Shown: one piece after another, positions 7,697 through 15,236 of the stretch | Numbering within the stretch: position 1 is the stretch's first letter | Layout: every line of letters begins with the position of its first letter | DNA from: CAWDLX01 sp046728155 | Lineage (GTDB): Bacteria > Actinomycetota > Actinomycetes > Mycobacteriales > Micromonosporaceae | DNA: 26,293 bases | NCBI GenBank assembly: GCA_046728155.1 | Contig: JBKPDY010000142.1 | Location: 1-26,293 of the forward strand | Direction: 5' to 3' | The notes under the pieces: model-generated | Told to the model about the DNA's origin: nothing | What the model saw: the letters and a program-made list of their open reading frames with translations, nothing else | The model's database searches: none | Position numbers and translations under genes: made by a program

Positions 7697-7710
7697 CAGA
7701 CGGTCGTCTG
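7697..7710. promoter_or_regulatory. Palindromic operator candidate
   Basis: CAGACGGTCGTCTG is two perfect 6-base inverted arms (CAGACG/CGTCTG) around a 2-base centre. It lies about 10 bases after the predicted transcription start of the hydroxymandelate-synthase operon, where a TetR- or GntR-type repressor would block elongation or initiation. No regulator gene for it is found in the window. Confidence 0.4.
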
Positions 7711-7856
7711 CATGTTCTTGACCGGCGCGCCCGCCAGCAATCGGCGGGGATGCATCGCAAGAATCGGCCGGCCCCGCGAAGTTCGATCGCGAGTGGACAG
7801 GAGTCGAGTTCGGAAGTCGGAAGAGATGGACGGGTTTCGGAGCAAAGTAGGTTGGA

Positions 7857-8975
7857 ATGAACATTCTAGGCTTTGACCATCTTGAGTTCTACGTCGGAGA
7901 CGCTCGCCAGACCGCCTACTACCTGTGCACCGCTTTCGGGTTCCGCATCAGCGGCCAGGGAGGGCCTCACACCGGGCTGGCCGACCAGCATTCGCTGCTG
8001 CTCCGGCAGGGCGACATACGAATCGTTCTCACGACGGGTCTCGTACCGGAACACCCGGCGACGCAGTACGTCGGCCGCCACGGAGACGGCGTTGCCATCA
8101 TCGCTCTGCAGACTGACAGTGTCTCAAGCACCCACGCGGAGGCTGTCGGCAGGGGCGCCAGGTCACTGTCCCCGCCCACCGTGTATGACGACGGTGGCGA
8201 GCGGGCGATCGTCGCGACAGTCTCCGGCTTCGCGGATGTCGCCCACCGACTCGTCGAGCGCGACACGCCAGGGGGCGCCTTCCTCCCGGGTGCCTTCGCC
8301 CCCGCCACCACAGAGCCGGTCGACGGAGACATCCGGCCCGACGACGATCTACTAGAAGTCATCGACCATGCCGCCGTCTGCGTGCCCGCGGGCGATCTCG
8401 GGGCCACCTCGCGCTTTTACCAGGACGTGTTCGGCTTCAGCGAGACCTTCGAGGAGTACATCGACGTCGGAGGACAGGGCATGGACTCCAAGGTCGTCCA
8501 GAGCCCGTCGCGACAGGTGACATTCACCCTCATCGAGCCCGATGTGCGCCGACGTCCCGGTCAGATCGACGACTTCCTGACATGGCACGCAGGCGCGGGT
8601 ATCCAACACGTCGCGTTCCGCACGCACGACATCGTGGCGGCGGTGCGGGCATTCGGGGCCCGCGGCGTCCACTTCCTCACCGCCCCGAGCACGTACTACG
8701 ACGAACTGGAGCACCGGCTCGGGAAGATCGACCTACCCGTCGCGGACCTGCAAGGCCTGGGCATTCTCGTCGACAGCGACCACTGGGGACAGATGTACCA
8801 GATCTTCACAGAGTCCATGCACGTCCGCCGGACGCTGTTCACCGAGCTGATCGAACGGCACGGCGCTCTCACCTTCGGCAGCAGCAACATCAAGGCGCTG
8901 TATGAGGCGAAGGAGCGCGAACTCGCCGGGCCGAACGAAGCCGCCCGCGAGCGTGTCGATCTGGCCGTCGCATGA
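7857..8975 (+). CDS. hmaS: 4-hydroxymandelate synthase (HPPD-family dioxygenase), 372 aa
   Basis: The enzyme uses Fe(II) and oxygen to convert 4-hydroxyphenylpyruvate to 4-hydroxymandelate and CO2; its sister enzyme HPPD makes homogentisate. The metal triad His171 (VIDHAAVCV), His251 (GIQHVAF) and Glu330 (LFTELIERHG) is complete. Two features favour the mandelate reaction: the segment FTLIEP (223-228), where HPPD has FPINEP, so the HPPD Pro and Asn are Thr and Ile, and the C-terminal TFGSSNIKALYEA, which matches characterised HmaS proteins as I recall them. It heads the second operon after a 230-base regulatory gap, with a weak ribosome binding site (GGTTGGA). In glycopeptide clusters the product feeds hydroxyphenylglycine, but no hydroxymandelate oxidase or aminotransferase is in this window, so the product probably has another fate. 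Confidence 0.85.
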   Translation: MNILGFDHLEFYVGDARQTAYYLCTAFGFRISGQGGPHTGLADQHSLLLRQGDIRIVLTTGLVPEHPATQYVGRHGDGVAIIALQTDSVSSTHAEAVGRGARSLSPPTVYDDGGERAIVATVSGFADVAHRLVERDTPGGAFLPGAFAPATTEPVDGDIRPDDDLLEVIDHAAVCVPAGDLGATSRFYQDVFGFSETFEEYIDVGGQGMDSKVVQSPSRQVTFTLIEPDVRRRPGQIDDFLTWHAGAGIQHVAFRTHDIVAAVRAFGARGVHFLTAPSTYYDELEHRLGKIDLPVADLQGLGILVDSDHWGQMYQIFTESMHVRRTLFTELIERHGALTFGSSNIKALYEAKERELAGPNEAARERVDLAVA

Positions 8976-9000
8976 CGACGGCGTACGAGCAGGGTCGTCA
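8973..9000 (+). terminator. Stem-loop at the hmaS stop codon (possible attenuator)
   Basis: TGACGAC at 8973-8979 pairs perfectly with GTCGTCA at 8994-9000 around a 14-base loop, and the stem begins at the stop codon. No U-run follows, so this is a weak terminator or an RNA-stabilising hairpin rather than a full intrinsic terminator. Confidence 0.35.
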
Positions 9001-9015
9001 CGATATCCGCCGATA

Positions 9016-9043
9016 GTTCCGGGCCGTATCCGTCCCGCGGAAC
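9016..9043 (+). other. Second stem-loop in the leader of the PhyH gene
   Basis: GTTCCGGG at 9016-9023 can pair with CCGCGGAAC ending at 9043, seven pairs with one internal mismatch. It sits just upstream of the GGAGG ribosome binding site at 9056-9060. It could tune the hmaS/PhyH expression ratio or mark a processing point. Confidence 0.25.
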
Positions 9044-9066
9044 AGCAACGATGCTGGAGGAAGCTA

Positions 9067-9981
9067 GTGTCTGTCGCCCAGTTCACGCTGACCGAGGAGG
9101 AGCGTCAGCTGCTGCCCTCCGACGCTGATGTCGAGTTCTACGCCGAGCACGGCTGGTACCTGTCCCGGAAGCTCTTCACCGACGCCGAGGTTGACGACCT
9201 GCTCACCGCGAGCGAGCGCTTCTACGCAGGCGTTCGCGATCGCACGCTTCCGCTGCGTCCGCCGCGGCTCGCCTACTGGGAGCCTTCCCAGGGCGCGGTC
9301 CAGCGGCACAACGACTATATCCACTTTGAGAGCGACGCCATCGGTGCGATCTTGCGAAAGCCGCTCGTCGGGGCGGTCGCCGCGCGGCTCGCCCAGTCCG
9401 ATGAGATCCGTCTCTTCCAGTCCACCCTCATCTACAAGCCACCGCGCCCGGACGAACCGACCAACGTGGTGCCCTGGCACTTCGACAAGCACTACTGGGC
9501 AACCTCGACCTCGGAGCGCATGCTCACCGCGTTCATCCCCTTCCACGACTGCGGCGAGGAGATGGGCACGATCACCATGGTCGACGGCAGCCACCTCTGG
9601 AAGGAGATCGCAGGCGACGACAGCACCACCCGGCATTTCGCCGAACGCAGCAAGCTCGATCTTGAGGTTCTCCTGACGCAGAACGCCGAGTTCAACAACG
9701 CCGAGATTCGCAAGATCCCCATGGTCATCCCGAAGGGGCACATGAGCTTCCATCATTGCCGGATCTACCACGGCAGTGCCGGTAACCGGAGCGACCGGCC
9801 GCGACGCGCAATCTCCCTACACCTGCAGGACGGGGCGAACGAATACCGCGAGTTCACCCTGAGCGATGGCAGCGTCGTGACCTACAACCACGACGTGCTG
9901 GTCCGCACGACCGCCGACGGCCGACCGGACTACGCCGATCCCACCTACTGCCCGGTGCTCTGGACCGCGGCAGACCGGTAA
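9067..9981 (+). CDS. Phytanoyl-CoA dioxygenase (PhyH)-family Fe(II)/2-oxoglutarate oxygenase, 304 aa
   Basis: A non-heme iron oxygenase that would hydroxylate, desaturate or rearrange a pathway intermediate using 2-oxoglutarate and oxygen. The iron facial triad is visible as His138-x-Asp140 in VVPWHFDKHYW and His235 in RIYHGSAGN, and Arg246 or Arg247 probably binds the 2-oxoglutarate carboxylate. The GTG start at 9067 is set by GGAGG at 9056-9060; the frame is open upstream, but those codons cover the intergenic hairpins. PhyH members are common tailoring enzymes in natural-product clusters. Here it sits between hydroxymandelate synthase and a second predicted non-heme iron oxidase. Its substrate is not predictable from sequence. 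Confidence 0.88.
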   Translation: MSVAQFTLTEEERQLLPSDADVEFYAEHGWYLSRKLFTDAEVDDLLTASERFYAGVRDRTLPLRPPRLAYWEPSQGAVQRHNDYIHFESDAIGAILRKPLVGAVAARLAQSDEIRLFQSTLIYKPPRPDEPTNVVPWHFDKHYWATSTSERMLTAFIPFHDCGEEMGTITMVDGSHLWKEIAGDDSTTRHFAERSKLDLEVLLTQNAEFNNAEIRKIPMVIPKGHMSFHHCRIYHGSAGNRSDRPRRAISLHLQDGANEYREFTLSDGSVVTYNHDVLVRTTADGRPDYADPTYCPVLWTAADR

Positions 9982-10015
9982 ACCCACCGACCGTTCACTA
10001 CCGAGGGAGGGCGCA

Positions 10016-10813
10016 ATGTCGCGCTATGACTGGGGTCAGACGCATCCGGGAATCAAACGTCTCGAGACGGCGGTCAATGACGCGCGGGAACGGGTCACCA
10101 CCCACCCGGTCTACGCGCAGCTCGACACCCACGACGCCGTCGTCACCTTCATGGAGCATCACGTCTTCGCGGTATGGGACTTCATGTCTCTGCTCAAGTC
10201 GTTGCAACGCAACCTTACCTGCGTCGAGGTGCCGTGGGTGCCGACCGGGCCGACCGGCAGCCGGCGCCTGATCAACGACATCGTGCTCGTGGAGGAGAGC
10301 GACGAACTCGGCGGCGGTTACATCAGCCACTTCGAGCTCTACGTCAATGGCATGGCGGAAGCCGGCGCGGACACGGCGATCATCACCAGGTTCATCGATC
10401 TGATCCGCGCAGGCACTGTCGTGCGCGCGGCGCTCGAGGAGGCCGGCGTTCCCGTCCCGTCCGCCGAGTTCGTGAGGACGACCTGGGGCTTCATCGAGGG
10501 CGCTCCGGTGCACTGTCAGGCGGCCGCGTTCGCCTTCGGCCGGGAGGACCTGATCCCGGACATGTTCCAACAGGTCATCTCCCTCAACAAAGAGGATGGC
10601 ACGCTCAACACCTTTGTGGACTACCTCGCCCGGCACATCGAGGTCGACGGTGAACAGCACACGCCCATGGCGATGCAGATGCTCGCCGACCTGTGTGCGG
10701 ACGACGACGTGAAGTGGCAGGAATGCGCGGACACCGTGAACGCGGCCCTCGACGCGCGAGTTCGCCTGTGGAGCGGCATCCTGTCGGCCATCAAGGGCCG
10801 CGTCGCGGCCTGA
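10016..10813 (+). CDS. DUF3050-like heme-oxygenase-fold protein, probable diiron oxidase, 265 aa
   Basis: The sequence matches the DUF3050 family pattern, an all-helical heme-oxygenase-like fold. Candidate diiron ligands follow the arrangement of heme-oxygenase-like diiron oxidases (HDOs such as UndA, BesC and SznF): Glu47-His48/His49 in FMEHHVFAVWDFM, acidic residues in EESDELGGGYISHFELY (Glu94, Glu97, Glu107), and the spaced triad His207-x3-Asp211-x3-His215 in ARHIEVDGEQH. HDOs cleave C-C bonds, N-hydroxylate or desaturate. The ATG at 10016 has a strong ribosome binding site (GAGGGAGG). It lies 34 bases after the PhyH gene and 9 bases before the O-methyltransferase, so it is clearly in the operon. 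The reaction is unknown; oxidative cleavage of an aryl hydroxy acid is one possibility. Confidence 0.75.
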   Translation: MSRYDWGQTHPGIKRLETAVNDARERVTTHPVYAQLDTHDAVVTFMEHHVFAVWDFMSLLKSLQRNLTCVEVPWVPTGPTGSRRLINDIVLVEESDELGGGYISHFELYVNGMAEAGADTAIITRFIDLIRAGTVVRAALEEAGVPVPSAEFVRTTWGFIEGAPVHCQAAAFAFGREDLIPDMFQQVISLNKEDGTLNTFVDYLARHIEVDGEQHTPMAMQMLADLCADDDVKWQECADTVNAALDARVRLWSGILSAIKGRVAA

Positions 10814-10822
10814 GCGCGCCAG

Positions 10823-11851
10823 ATGACCCTCGACGAGAGTCGGACGCGCGACGGAGACGTCCTGGCGAGGAAGCGGCTGCTGGGCATCCTCTCCGGCAGC
10901 TGGGTCGCCCAAGGCGTCTACGCTCTGGTCAAACTCGGCGTCCCCGACCTGCTTCGGGACGGCCCGCGCACGGTCGAGTACCTCTCCCGGGCCAGCCAGG
11001 CGGACTGTCGGGCGCTCGGGAGACTGTTGCGCGCCCTCGCTCTGCTCGGGCTGTTCACCCAACCGGAGCCGGACACGTTCGGGCTGACGGCCACCACGGA
11101 GCTGCTCCGCACCGATGTCCCGGGTTCCGTGCACCTCAACGCCCTCATGCAGGGCGAGGAGATCTTCCGATCATTCGCAGAGATCATGCACACGATGCAC
11201 ACTGGCCAGCCGGCCTTCGAGAAGGTGTACGGCCAACCGTTCTACGACTACCTCGGCGACAATCCGGATGCGGCCCACACGTTCAACACGTCGATGGGCA
11301 ACGAGCGGGTGCCGGAGGCGATCGCCACGTGCGACCTGAAAAAGGCGAACGTCGTCGTGGATGTGGGAGGTGGAAACGGCGCGCTGCTGATCGAGCTGTT
11401 GCGGGACAATCCTCAGCTGCGGGGGGTGTTGCTGGAGCTGAGCGAGGCGATCGGACACGCGCGGGAACAGTTGGTGCTGGCTGGCCTCGACGACAGGGTC
11501 GAGTGCGTCGAGGGCAGCTTCTTCTCCCACGTGCCGTCCGGTGGCGATGTCTATGTGCTCTCGAGAGTGCTCCACAACTGGCGCGATCAGAACGCGCGGG
11601 CGATCCTGCGCCAGGTTCACGCCGCGATGCGACCGGGCTCTCGGCTACTCGTCCTCGAGGACTTTCTGCCCGAGACCACCAACGGGGGCCGGCGCTCGGC
11701 GGCGGGACTGGTCGACCTGCTGATGCTCGTCACGCTCGAGGGGTCCGACCGGACCGAAGCCGAGTACCGCGAGCTGCTCGTTGAGGCAGGCTTCGACGTC
11801 GCCCCGACCGGGCCCGGGACCGACGGCTTGCTGGACGCGACGCGGAGGTGA
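10823..11851 (+). CDS. SAM-dependent O-methyltransferase, methyltransf_2 type, 342 aa
   Basis: The protein has an N-terminal winged-helix dimerisation region (about 15-95) and a C-terminal Rossmann fold. The SAM-binding motif is VDVGGGNG at 179-186, and the likely general base is His251 in SRVLHNWRD, as in plant and actinobacterial small-molecule O-methyltransferases. It probably methylates a phenol or enol on the aryl intermediate made upstream. The start ATG is 9 bases after the diiron oxidase gene with only a weak ribosome binding site. The next gene begins 3 bases after the stop. O- rather than C-methylation is inferred from family membership. Confidence 0.87.
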   Translation: MTLDESRTRDGDVLARKRLLGILSGSWVAQGVYALVKLGVPDLLRDGPRTVEYLSRASQADCRALGRLLRALALLGLFTQPEPDTFGLTATTELLRTDVPGSVHLNALMQGEEIFRSFAEIMHTMHTGQPAFEKVYGQPFYDYLGDNPDAAHTFNTSMGNERVPEAIATCDLKKANVVVDVGGGNGALLIELLRDNPQLRGVLLELSEAIGHAREQLVLAGLDDRVECVEGSFFSHVPSGGDVYVLSRVLHNWRDQNARAILRQVHAAMRPGSRLLVLEDFLPETTNGGRRSAAGLVDLLMLVTLEGSDRTEAEYRELLVEAGFDVAPTGPGTDGLLDATRR

Positions 11852-11854
11852 GGT

Positions 11855-12886
11855 ATGGCGAAAACCGTGGCTGATCCGGAGGTACCCGTACGGCTCTACC
11901 GGACTGTTCGGCTGATCAGACGATTCGAACAACGCGCCATCGACCTGGTGAACTCCGGCGAGATAGTTGGCGGGATCCATCCCTACATCGGCCAAGAAGC
12001 CATCGCTGCGGGCGTCTGCGCCGCGCTGCGCCCTGACGACATCATCACCAGTACGCACCGCGGCCACGGACACGTCCTGGCCAAGGGCGCGGACCCCGTC
12101 CGCATGCTCGCCGAACTGGCCGGGCGGGCGACCGGCCTCAACCGGGGCCGCGGCGGCTCCATGCACGCGGCCGACTTTCGCCTGGGCATCTACGGTGCCA
12201 ACGCGATCGTCGGTGCCGGTGGCCCGATCGCCGTCGGTGCCGCCTGGGCCCACCGCGGCGCAGGCACCGACCGCGTCGCGGTGAGCTTTTTCGGCGACGG
12301 CGCCATGAACCAGGGGGTGTTGCTGGAATCGCTCAATCTGGCCGCTCTGTGGCGGGTTCCCGTGCTGTTCGTGTGCGAGAACAACGGATACGCGACCACC
12401 CTTACCGTGGAACAGGCCATCGCTGGCACCATTAGGGGCCGTGCGGCGGCCTTCGGCATACCGGCTGTCGATGTTGACGGCATGGATGCGCAGGCCGTTT
12501 TCGACGCAGCCAGCGAGGGTGTCGCGCGAGCCCGGGCCGGGTCGGGGCCGACGTTTCTCGAATGCCGGACATACCGGTTCGACGCTCACCACACCTGGGA
12601 GCACAAGGCCCGCGTCAGGTATCGCAGTGAGGAGGAGATGACCATCGGCCGCTCCCGGAACGCGGTGGATATCCAGGGTGCGAGAATCGATCCCGAGCGA
12701 CGGGCGGAGATCGACGCTGAGATCGAGGCGCTCCTGGACAGGGCGGTGGATTTCGCGTGCGGCAGTCCCCCGCCGGATGTCGGAGGCGCTCTGGATTACC
12801 TCTACGCAAGCGGGCTGCGCGGGCGTACGGGTACCGGAGAGGCCCTGGTGTCCACAGTGGAGACGAGTGAAATGTTTGCAAAGTAA
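11855..12886 (+). CDS. 2-oxoacid dehydrogenase E1 alpha subunit, 343 aa
   Basis: This is the thiamine-diphosphate-binding alpha subunit of a pyruvate/branched-chain 2-oxoacid dehydrogenase-type E1. The ThDP motif runs from GDGAMNQG (147-154) to ENN (Asn176-Asn177), and the family hallmarks THRGHGH (67-73) and GRGGSMH (98-104) are present. With the beta subunit it should decarboxylate a 2-oxoacid. In the full complex the acyl group goes to lipoyl-E2, which is not encoded here. The start is supported by GCGGAGGTGAGGT directly upstream. The stop overlaps the beta start (TAATG). An arylglyoxylate, phenylpyruvate or branched oxoacid are all possible substrates. Confidence 0.9.
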   Translation: MAKTVADPEVPVRLYRTVRLIRRFEQRAIDLVNSGEIVGGIHPYIGQEAIAAGVCAALRPDDIITSTHRGHGHVLAKGADPVRMLAELAGRATGLNRGRGGSMHAADFRLGIYGANAIVGAGGPIAVGAAWAHRGAGTDRVAVSFFGDGAMNQGVLLESLNLAALWRVPVLFVCENNGYATTLTVEQAIAGTIRGRAAAFGIPAVDVDGMDAQAVFDAASEGVARARAGSGPTFLECRTYRFDAHHTWEHKARVRYRSEEEMTIGRSRNAVDIQGARIDPERRAEIDAEIEALLDRAVDFACGSPPPDVGGALDYLYASGLRGRTGTGEALVSTVETSEMFAK

Positions 12887-13860
12887 TGGCGGTTCTCTCC
12901 TACCTCAAGGCCCTTCATCGCGCATTGGCCAATGAGATGCAGCGCGACGAGGCCGTATTCGTCCTGGGCGAGGACATCCGTGTGGCCGTCAACAACGTCA
13001 CCGCCGGGCTGCTCGCTAAGTTCGGTCCGGATCGGGTCATCGACACACCTTTGTCCGAGCAGGCGTTCACCAGCTTCGCCACCGGAGCCGCCCTGGCCGG
13101 TCGCCGGCCAGTGATCGAGTTTCAGATCCCTTCACTGCTGTTCCTCGTCTTCGAGCAGATCGCCAACCAGGCGCACAAGATCTCCCTGATGACCGGGGGG
13201 CAGGCGTCGGCGCCCGTCACGTACTTCGTCCCCGGCTCTGGTTCTCGCACCGGCTGGGCGGGGCAGCACTCCGACCATCCGTACAGCCTCTTCGCCCACG
13301 TCGGTGTGAAGACCGTGGTGCCCGCGACGCCCGCCGACGCGTACGGCCTGTTCGTGACGGCCATCCGCGACGACGACCCGGTCGTCCTCTTCGCGCCCGC
13401 CGGCGCCTTGGGCATGCGCGAGGATGTCGATATCGCGGCGCTTGGGCCTGTGCCTCTCGGCGTGGGTCGGGTGCATCGCGAGGGCGACGACGTGACGGTG
13501 GTCGCGGTCGGACACCTCGTGCAGACGGCCCTGGCCGTAGCCGATCAGCTGGCGGATCAGATCTCGGTCGAAGTCTTCGACCCGCGCACGCTTTACCCGT
13601 TCGACTGGACCGGGTTAGCCGCCTCCCTGGAGAAGACAGGCCGGCTGGTCGTCGTCGATGACTCCAACCGCGCCTGCGGCATCGGGGCCGAGATCCTGGC
13701 CACCGCGGCTGAGGAGATGCGGCTCATCACCCCACCAAAGCGGGTCACGAGGCCGGACGGGGCGGTTCTCCCCTTCGCGCTGGCGCTGGACCTTGCCTTG
13801 CAACCGAGCCGCGATCAGCTCGTCACCGCGGTCCAGGAGGTGTGCAAGGGCGGTCGGTGA
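12886..13860 (+). CDS. 2-oxoacid dehydrogenase E1 beta subunit, 324 aa
   Basis: The beta partner of the preceding gene, with Glu58 in TPLSEQAF (cofactor-activating Glu of the family), the pyrimidine-domain stretch GAALAGRRPVIEFQIPSLLF, and His128 in AGQHSDHPYS. The C-terminal transketolase-C-like domain begins near residue 190. The ATG overlaps the alpha stop (TAATG), which supports an equimolar alpha2beta2 enzyme. No dihydrolipoyl acyltransferase or dihydrolipoamide dehydrogenase follows. Either the host E2/E3 is borrowed or the acyl-ThDP intermediate is used in a carboligation. Its last 38 bases are antisense to the end of the convergent SGNH hydrolase. Confidence 0.9.
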   Translation: MAVLSYLKALHRALANEMQRDEAVFVLGEDIRVAVNNVTAGLLAKFGPDRVIDTPLSEQAFTSFATGAALAGRRPVIEFQIPSLLFLVFEQIANQAHKISLMTGGQASAPVTYFVPGSGSRTGWAGQHSDHPYSLFAHVGVKTVVPATPADAYGLFVTAIRDDDPVVLFAPAGALGMREDVDIAALGPVPLGVGRVHREGDDVTVVAVGHLVQTALAVADQLADQISVEVFDPRTLYPFDWTGLAASLEKTGRLVVVDDSNRACGIGAEILATAAEEMRLITPPKRVTRPDGAVLPFALALDLALQPSRDQLVTAVQEVCKGGR

Positions 13861-14545
13861 ACGCGTTGCTCAGATACGCTCCCAGTCGCCGTACCGCCTC
13901 GGCGGCGACGATCGCGTGGCTGCGCATGTTTCCGTGCAGTCCATCGGCGCTGTGCATGTCCGCGTCGGCCTCGGCCGGGTGACCGGTCACGTTGATATGG
14001 ATCGTGCCCAGCGCGACAGCCAGCTCGGCTGTGTGTTGGGACAGCACGCCCATGCGGCGGCCGACGAGGTGCTTGACCCGAGGCGGGATCGCCGGAGCGA
14101 ACGTTGTGTCGAACAGGCCGATCGTCATCACGTCGGCGCCTCGTTGGCGCAGCGAGCCGATGATGCCCGTCAGCTCGGCATCGACGGCCTCCGGCCGGTA
14201 GGACGCACGCAGCGCGTCGTTCGCGCCGCATGCGACGAGCGCGAGGTCCGGCATGAAGGCCAACGCATCGTCGAGCTGTTCCGCGCGCACCTGCGCCGCG
14301 ACCACATCCCGGCGACCAAGGTTGAGGTACACGAGATCAGGCTCCACTGCTGCGAGTTCCGCCGCGACTCGATCCGTCCAGGGGAGTTCGGAGTATCCCT
14401 GCACGGGATCGCCTCCCAGCGCCACACTGTCGCCCACCACGACGAACCGCTTCCACGGGTGCCCGGCCAAGAGGGCCGCGGACTCCCCCACGCGAAGGCA
14501 GTACGGATCGGCGGCCTCCCGCGACAGCGCGTATTCGCTGCACAT
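13823..14545 (-). CDS. SGNH/GDSL-family esterase, intracellular, 240 aa
   Basis: A serine hydrolase of the SGNH fold. Block I is VVVGDSVALGGD with nucleophile Ser40, block II is LNLGRRD, block III is CGANDALR (Asn109), and block V is DGLHGN with Asp201 and His204. The start is placed at the ATG of MCSEYAL (14545) because the longer frame upstream runs through the divergent gene and has no family similarity. No signal peptide is seen. It could hydrolyse an ester or thioester in the pathway or be unrelated. It is convergent with the E1 beta gene and only 50 bases from the divergent TIGR03086 gene, so they may share a control region. Confidence 0.8.
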   Translation of the reverse strand: MCSEYALSREAADPYCLRVGESAALLAGHPWKRFVVVGDSVALGGDPVQGYSELPWTDRVAAELAAVEPDLVYLNLGRRDVVAAQVRAEQLDDALAFMPDLALVACGANDALRASYRPEAVDAELTGIIGSLRQRGADVMTIGLFDTTFAPAIPPRVKHLVGRRMGVLSQHTAELAVALGTIHINVTGHPAEADADMHSADGLHGNMRSHAIVAAEAVRRLGAYLSNAFTDRPCTPPGPR

Positions 14546-14595
14546 GACGGCAACGCTAACGCCGGAGCATTGGTCCGGACAGATATCGTGTACGG

Positions 14596-15189
14596 ATGGA
14601 TCCCCGTGAACTTGACCGCCGGGTGTTGGAGGACATCGACCACATCCTCGCCAGCGTGGGCGTCGAGGATCTTGGCCGACCCACGCCCTGCACGGATTGG
14701 ACCCTGGACGACCTGCTGCGACACATGGTCGGTCACCACCGCGGGTTCGCCGCCGCCGCCGAGGGTGCCACGCCCGACCCCGATGTATGGGACGGCGCCA
14801 CTCTCGGGACCGACCCGTACGGCACGTACCGTGACGCCGCGTCACTCGTCACCCGGGCGTTCGCCGCGGACGACCTGCTCGAGCGCCGACTCGAGGTGTT
14901 CGGCTACGGCACATTCCCCGCGAGCGTGGCACTGAACATGCACTCGGTGGACTTCTTGGCTCACGGCTGGGACGTCGCAAGGGCGATCGGCGTCGACGAT
15001 GCCCTGGACGAAGACTTGTGCACGATCGGACTGCGTATCGCCTCCCGCTGGCCGGACACTCCAGCGACGTGGGGACCGACCGGTCCGTTCCGTGCGCGTA
15101 TCCCGGTACCCGACGACGCAACCGCGGGTCAGCGGCTCATGGGTTTTCTCGGACGTCCGCCGGGCTGGACCGCTCCACAATCCCGCTGA
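14596..15189 (+). CDS. TIGR03086-family metal-binding protein (DinB/maleylpyruvate isomerase-like), 197 aa
   Basis: The protein follows the actinobacterial TIGR03086 pattern: RPTPCTDWTLDDLLRHMVGHH near residues 28-48 with His43 and His47, then HSVDFLAHGWDVARAIG (116-132) with His116 and His123, and a C-terminal VPDDATAGQRLMGFLGRPP. These are four-helix bundles with a divalent-metal site formed by His residues, related to mycothiol-dependent isomerases and transferases. The specific role is unknown. The ATG at 14596 has little room for a leader and a poor ribosome binding site. A degraded relative of the same C-terminus occurs at 22489-22620 on the other strand. Confidence 0.8.
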   Translation: MDPRELDRRVLEDIDHILASVGVEDLGRPTPCTDWTLDDLLRHMVGHHRGFAAAAEGATPDPDVWDGATLGTDPYGTYRDAASLVTRAFAADDLLERRLEVFGYGTFPASVALNMHSVDFLAHGWDVARAIGVDDALDEDLCTIGLRIASRWPDTPATWGPTGPFRARIPVPDDATAGQRLMGFLGRPPGWTAPQSR

Positions 15190-15236
15190 CTAACCCATCG
15201 TGCGGATCCCGCCGCTGCTTGGCCGAGTGCGGCTCA

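Noticed and set aside
7652..7876. Short rightward frame in the gap before hmaS
   Set aside because: No ribosome binding site, no family pattern and it overlaps the palindrome and promoter elements.
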